Source: Streptomyces cyaneus (GTDB lineage Bacteria > Actinomycetota > Actinomycetes > Streptomycetales > Streptomycetaceae). From it: a stretch of DNA of 64,000 nucleotides. The position numbers were made by a program, and so were the translations under genes. The stretch lies in contig NZ_ML138678.1 in assembly GCF_004028635.1 (NCBI RefSeq), forward strand, positions 806,001 through 870,000. The letters are read 5' to 3'. Below, piece after piece: positions 61,446 through 64,000 of this stretch (within the stretch, counting starts at the first letter, position 1; each line of letters opens with the position of its first letter). Below the pieces are notes generated by a model, which saw only the letters and a list, made by a program, of their open reading frames with translations, ran no database searches and had not been told where the DNA came from.

Positions 61446-62590
61446 GCACACCTGCGGTAGTGGCGGGCCAGCGCGTGGAAGGCTTCCTTCGGTTCCCAGT
61501 GCCAGTCCGATGCCGGGTCGTCGGGGCGGTCCTTGATCGGCTTGGTGATGGCGTAGCTCGCCAGATCGAGGTCGTAGCGAGGGTTGTCGGGGCGGTGGGG
61601 GGCGTCCGGGGTGACGAACTCGAAGGCCATCGCCGCGTACAGGCCCATCGACTCGAAGACCTCCAGCAGATCGACCATGTAGGCGGCCTGTGTGCGCTCG
61701 CTGCGCACCAGGTCGCCCTTGATCTCGTTGGGCTCCTTGGTGTGGTCGACGATGTTCCAGCCCATGCCGCCGGCCTCGGGGGCACCGACGTACGCGCACG
61801 TGCCGAACTCGGTGATGGCCAGGGGCTTGCCCCAGCGCAGGTAGTGGCGCAACTCCCGTATGTAGTCGGCTGGTTGGCGATGGGACGAGTAGTAGTCGAT
61901 ACCGACGATGTCGAAGAGGCTCCAGTCGACCGGTTCGAACTCCTCGTCCTGTGCGGCGGCGTAGCTGAGGCGGCCGTGGAAGACGGAGCGGCCGACGGTC
62001 GCCGCCTTGGTGGTGAAGCGAGCGAGGCGGCGCTGCATCTTCTCCATGTCGACCGTGCCCTTCAGGAGGTTCTCGACCCGGTCCAGGACCGTCTCCCCCG
62101 GCACGATCCCCGGCACGAACAGCCAGAACTCGCAGCCCACGCTGAAGTCGACGCTCGCGCCCTGCCGGCGCAGCCGCTCCGCGAACCGGCCGCACTCGGC
62201 GATGCTCTCCAGGATGTCCCGCTCCGGTATGTCCCCCAGGGTCGGCTGGAGCCAGACGTGCAGCCCGCGTTCGGCGGCCTCGGCGGCCGTAGCGGTGAGG
62301 CGCTCGACGCCGTCGCCGGTGACGTCGAGGGTGCCGGCGTGCAGCTCGTCGCGGATCACCCGGACGTCCTCGCGCATCCGGGCGGCACTCCACGCGGTGC
62401 CGGGTGTCTCACCCTCCCCGACGGTGTAGACGACGCCCCGGTGCTTCAGTCCCCTGCCCTTCAGTCCCCTGCGCTCCGGCGCCGGCCCGGTCGCCGCTGC
62501 CTGCCCCGCCGGCACCACCGCCCCCGCCAGCCCGATGGCAGCCGCCCCCGCCAGAAACCGTGCCCTGCTGATCCCCTTGGTCTTCTCCAT
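61433..62590 (-). CDS. Secreted TIM-barrel glycosidase-like protein
   Basis: A 385-residue exported protein from ATG 62590. The signal region is SRARFLAGAAAIGLAGAVVP, Tat-like but with RAR in place of RR. VWLQPTLGDIP, FSVGCEFWLFVPG, FDIVGIDYYSSHRQ and PLAITEFGTCAYVGAP are successive barrel strands. The CEFW and TEFG glutamates are in positions expected for glycoside-hydrolase catalytic residues. Related proteins are often labelled abortive infection proteins, without support here. Substrate unknown. Confidence 0.82.
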   Translation of the reverse strand: MEKTKGISRARFLAGAAAIGLAGAVVPAGQAAATGPAPERRGLKGRGLKHRGVVYTVGEGETPGTAWSAARMREDVRVIRDELHAGTLDVTGDGVERLTATAAEAAERGLHVWLQPTLGDIPERDILESIAECGRFAERLRRQGASVDFSVGCEFWLFVPGIVPGETVLDRVENLLKGTVDMEKMQRRLARFTTKAATVGRSVFHGRLSYAAAQDEEFEPVDWSLFDIVGIDYYSSHRQPADYIRELRHYLRWGKPLAITEFGTCAYVGAPEAGGMGWNIVDHTKEPNEIKGDLVRSERTQAAYMVDLLEVFESMGLYAAMAFEFVTPDAPHRPDNPRYDLDLASYAITKPIKDRPDDPASDWHWEPKEAFHALARHYRRCAQSQ

Positions 62591-62752
62591 ACGGCCACTG
62601 TGGCGAGCGCGGCCCGTCCGCACCGTCCGCCGAAGGTCTACGGCGCTGCAACCAAGGGATGAGACAGGGCGTCGATCACTGAAGAGATCGTCGAAGGCCA
62701 ACGAGCGAAGGAGAGCAAGATCTTAAGCTCCGCTTCCACCCCCAAGCCCCCG

Positions 62753-63631
62753 GTGACCCGACGCACGCTGCTGACAGCCGGCACCGCCGCCACCGCGGCC
62801 GCCCTGCTCCCGGGCGCCCCCGCCCACGCCACCCCCGGCGACGACGGCGTCACCGCCCGCCTCCGGGCGCTGGAGGAACAACACGGCGCCCGTCTGGGCG
62901 TGTTCGCACACAACCTCGCCACGAAGCAGACCGTCCGCCACCGCGCCGACGAACGGTTCCCGATCTGCTCCCTCTTCAAGACCCTGGCGGCCGCGGCCGT
63001 GCTGCGCGACCTGGACCGGGACGGCGAGGTCCTCGCCAAGCGCATCCACTACACGGCGGCCGACCTCGTCGAGAACTCCAAGGAGACCGAGAAGCACCTC
63101 GCCACCGGCATGACCGTCGCCGAACTCGCCGACGTGGCCATCCGGTTCAGCGACAACACGGCCGGAAACCTCCTCCTGCGCGAACTCGGCGGCCCCACCG
63201 CCGTCACCCGCTTCGCCCGCTCCCTCGGCGACCCGGTGACCCGCCTGGACCGCTGGGAGACGGAGCTGAACTCGGCGGAGCCGTGGCGCACCACGGACAC
63301 CACGAGCCCGCGCGCAATCGGCCGGACGTACGCCCGCCTGGTCCTCGGCAACGCCCTGAACCGCCCCGACCGCGACCTCCTCACTTACTGGCTGCTGAAC
63401 AACACCACCAGCGGCAACCGCCTCCGCGCCGGCCTGCCCAAGACATGGGCGATCGCGGACAAGACAGGCGGCGGCTTCTACGGCACGAACAACAACGTGG
63501 GGATCGCCTGGACGGAGAACGGCACCCCGCTCGTCCTGGCGGTCCAGACGACGAAGCCGGAGCAGGACGCGGCGCCGGACCACGCCCTGATCGTCGAGAC
63601 GGCGGCGCTCCTGGCGGAAACGCTCAGCTGA
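62753..63631 (+). CDS. Class A beta-lactamase
   Basis: A 292-residue serine hydrolase from GTG 62753, with a Tat signal (TRRTLLTAGTAATAAALLPG, cleavage near AHATP). Catalytic motifs are CSLFKTLAAA (SxxK), RFSDNTAGN (SDN loop), RWETELNSAEP (omega-loop Glu and Asn) and WAIADKTGGGFYG (KTG). It should open beta-lactam rings outside the cell. The GTG has no ribosome site; GGAG at 62710-62713 lies before an in-frame ATC at 62720, so the true start is uncertain. Confidence 0.95.
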   Translation: MTRRTLLTAGTAATAAALLPGAPAHATPGDDGVTARLRALEEQHGARLGVFAHNLATKQTVRHRADERFPICSLFKTLAAAAVLRDLDRDGEVLAKRIHYTAADLVENSKETEKHLATGMTVAELADVAIRFSDNTAGNLLLRELGGPTAVTRFARSLGDPVTRLDRWETELNSAEPWRTTDTTSPRAIGRTYARLVLGNALNRPDRDLLTYWLLNNTTSGNRLRAGLPKTWAIADKTGGGFYGTNNNVGIAWTENGTPLVLAVQTTKPEQDAAPDHALIVETAALLAETLS

Positions 63632-64000
63632 AGCGCCGCACGTAACGCCGCTGCCACGGCGTCTCCACGGCGTGCCGGTCGTAGCCCCGCCGCACGAAGT
63701 CCACGGCCTCCTCGGCCGGTACGCCGTCCAGCACCGCCAGACACGCCAGCGCCGTCCCCGTACGACCGCGACCCCCGCCGCACGCGATCTCCACGCGTTC
63801 GACGGCGGCCCGCTCCCAGGCTTCGGCGAGGGCGGTGCGGGCGGCCGCGCGGTCGGACGGCAGGCGGAAGTCCGGCCAGCGGAGCCAGTGGGCTTCCCAG
63901 CGGGCTTCGGGGGGTGGCTTGCCGAGGAGATAGATGCCGTACGACGGGGTCGGCGCCCCCGGTTCGAGGGGGCGGCGCAGGCCCCGGCCCCGGATCAGTC
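63624..64000 (-). CDS. Partial protein-tyrosine/dual-specificity phosphatase-like protein (N-terminus outside window)
   Basis: The frame is open from the window edge to the TGA at 63624-63626 (125 codons). RWPDFRLPSDRAAARTALAE precedes the phosphatase loop IACGGGRGRTGTALACLAVL, in which CGGGRGRTG matches the CX5R signature with Cys nucleophile and Arg. The C-terminus AVETPWQRRYVRRFS is common in actinobacterial members. The start and probably the first third lie beyond 64000. It overlaps the end of the beta-lactamase gene by 8 bases, tail to tail. Confidence 0.88.
   Translation of the reverse strand, partial: LIRGRGLRRPLEPGAPTPSYGIYLLGKPPPEARWEAHWLRWPDFRLPSDRAAARTALAEAWERAAVERVEIACGGGRGRTGTALACLAVLDGVPAEEAVDFVRRGYDRHAVETPWQRRYVRRFS

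Noticed and set aside
61433..62590. Label as abortive phage infection protein
   Set aside because: The sequence shows an exported TIM barrel with glycosidase-like glutamates; nothing supports an intracellular phage-defence role.

Overview
The window is high-GC actinobacterial DNA, most likely from a Streptomyces chromosome. Gene ends are densely packed with ATGA/GTGA overlaps and GTG starts are common. The content includes Streptomyces hallmarks: DUF397 with an XRE/DUF5753 regulator, a MAB_1171c-type membrane protein, SCO2521-SCO2525-family genes and the 'TCCGGCGTTTGAGG' intergenic repeat. The backbone order ppdK - dusB - glyS - znuA/C/B - zur - uppS - recO is a core Streptomyces arrangement, with accessory DNA at 0-3 kb and about 32-52 kb.

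Layout. 1-3.4 kb: an AT-richer accessory patch with a two-TM membrane protein cut by the window edge, a ComEC-type metallo-beta-lactamase-fold protein, a frameshifted DUF6233 relic and a YukD-like ubiquitin-fold protein with a hydrophobic segment. 3.4-6.2 kb: ppdK. 6.6-11.3 kb: a ROK repressor divergent from a GH63-type hydrolase and an amylo-alpha-1,6-glucosidase. 11.5-25 kb: a membrane sulfatase-fold protein, dusB, two DHA2-type efflux pumps (one divergent from a MmyB-type regulator), a GNAT, an aldo/keto reductase-TetR operon, a GH18 chitinase with a DasR-type operator, a LysE exporter and an EEP-family phosphodiesterase. 25-32.4 kb: glyS, the zinc importer with two Zur boxes, zur, uppS, recO and a DUF1266 gene. 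32.4-33.9 kb: an XRE/DUF397 module with two small divergent genes.

34-50 kb is a probable biosynthetic cluster on the minus strand. Its first unit (49.9 to 40.8 kb) has a sedoheptulose-7-phosphate cyclase (2-epi-5-epi-valiolone synthase type), an SDR, a HAD phosphatase, a ROK sugar/cyclitol kinase, two zinc-type dehydrogenases, a TIM-barrel isomerase/epimerase and an MFS pump, nearly all translationally coupled. Its second unit (40.7 to 33.9 kb) has an MFS pump, three membrane acyltransferases, an alpha/beta hydrolase and a quinone-oxidoreductase-like enzyme. Both units follow almost the same 29-bp promoter-region element, which argues for co-regulation. No aminotransferase or pseudoglycosyltransferase is present, so the predicted product is an acylated non-amino C7 cyclitol rather than an acarbose/validamycin relative. 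The kinase carries a striking N-terminal array of about 36 octapeptide repeats. An XRE / MAB_1171c / ImmA-IrrE trio at 50.2-52.4 kb is the likely adjacent regulatory module.

52.6-59.2 kb holds the conserved but functionally unassigned SCO2521-SCO2525 operon (methyltransferase, large unknown protein, ParA-like P-loop protein, two unknowns) plus a membrane-anchored PLD-like protein. 59.3-64 kb: a GNAT, a secreted TAP-like peptidase, a secreted TIM-barrel protein, a Tat-type class A beta-lactamase and a partial tyrosine phosphatase.
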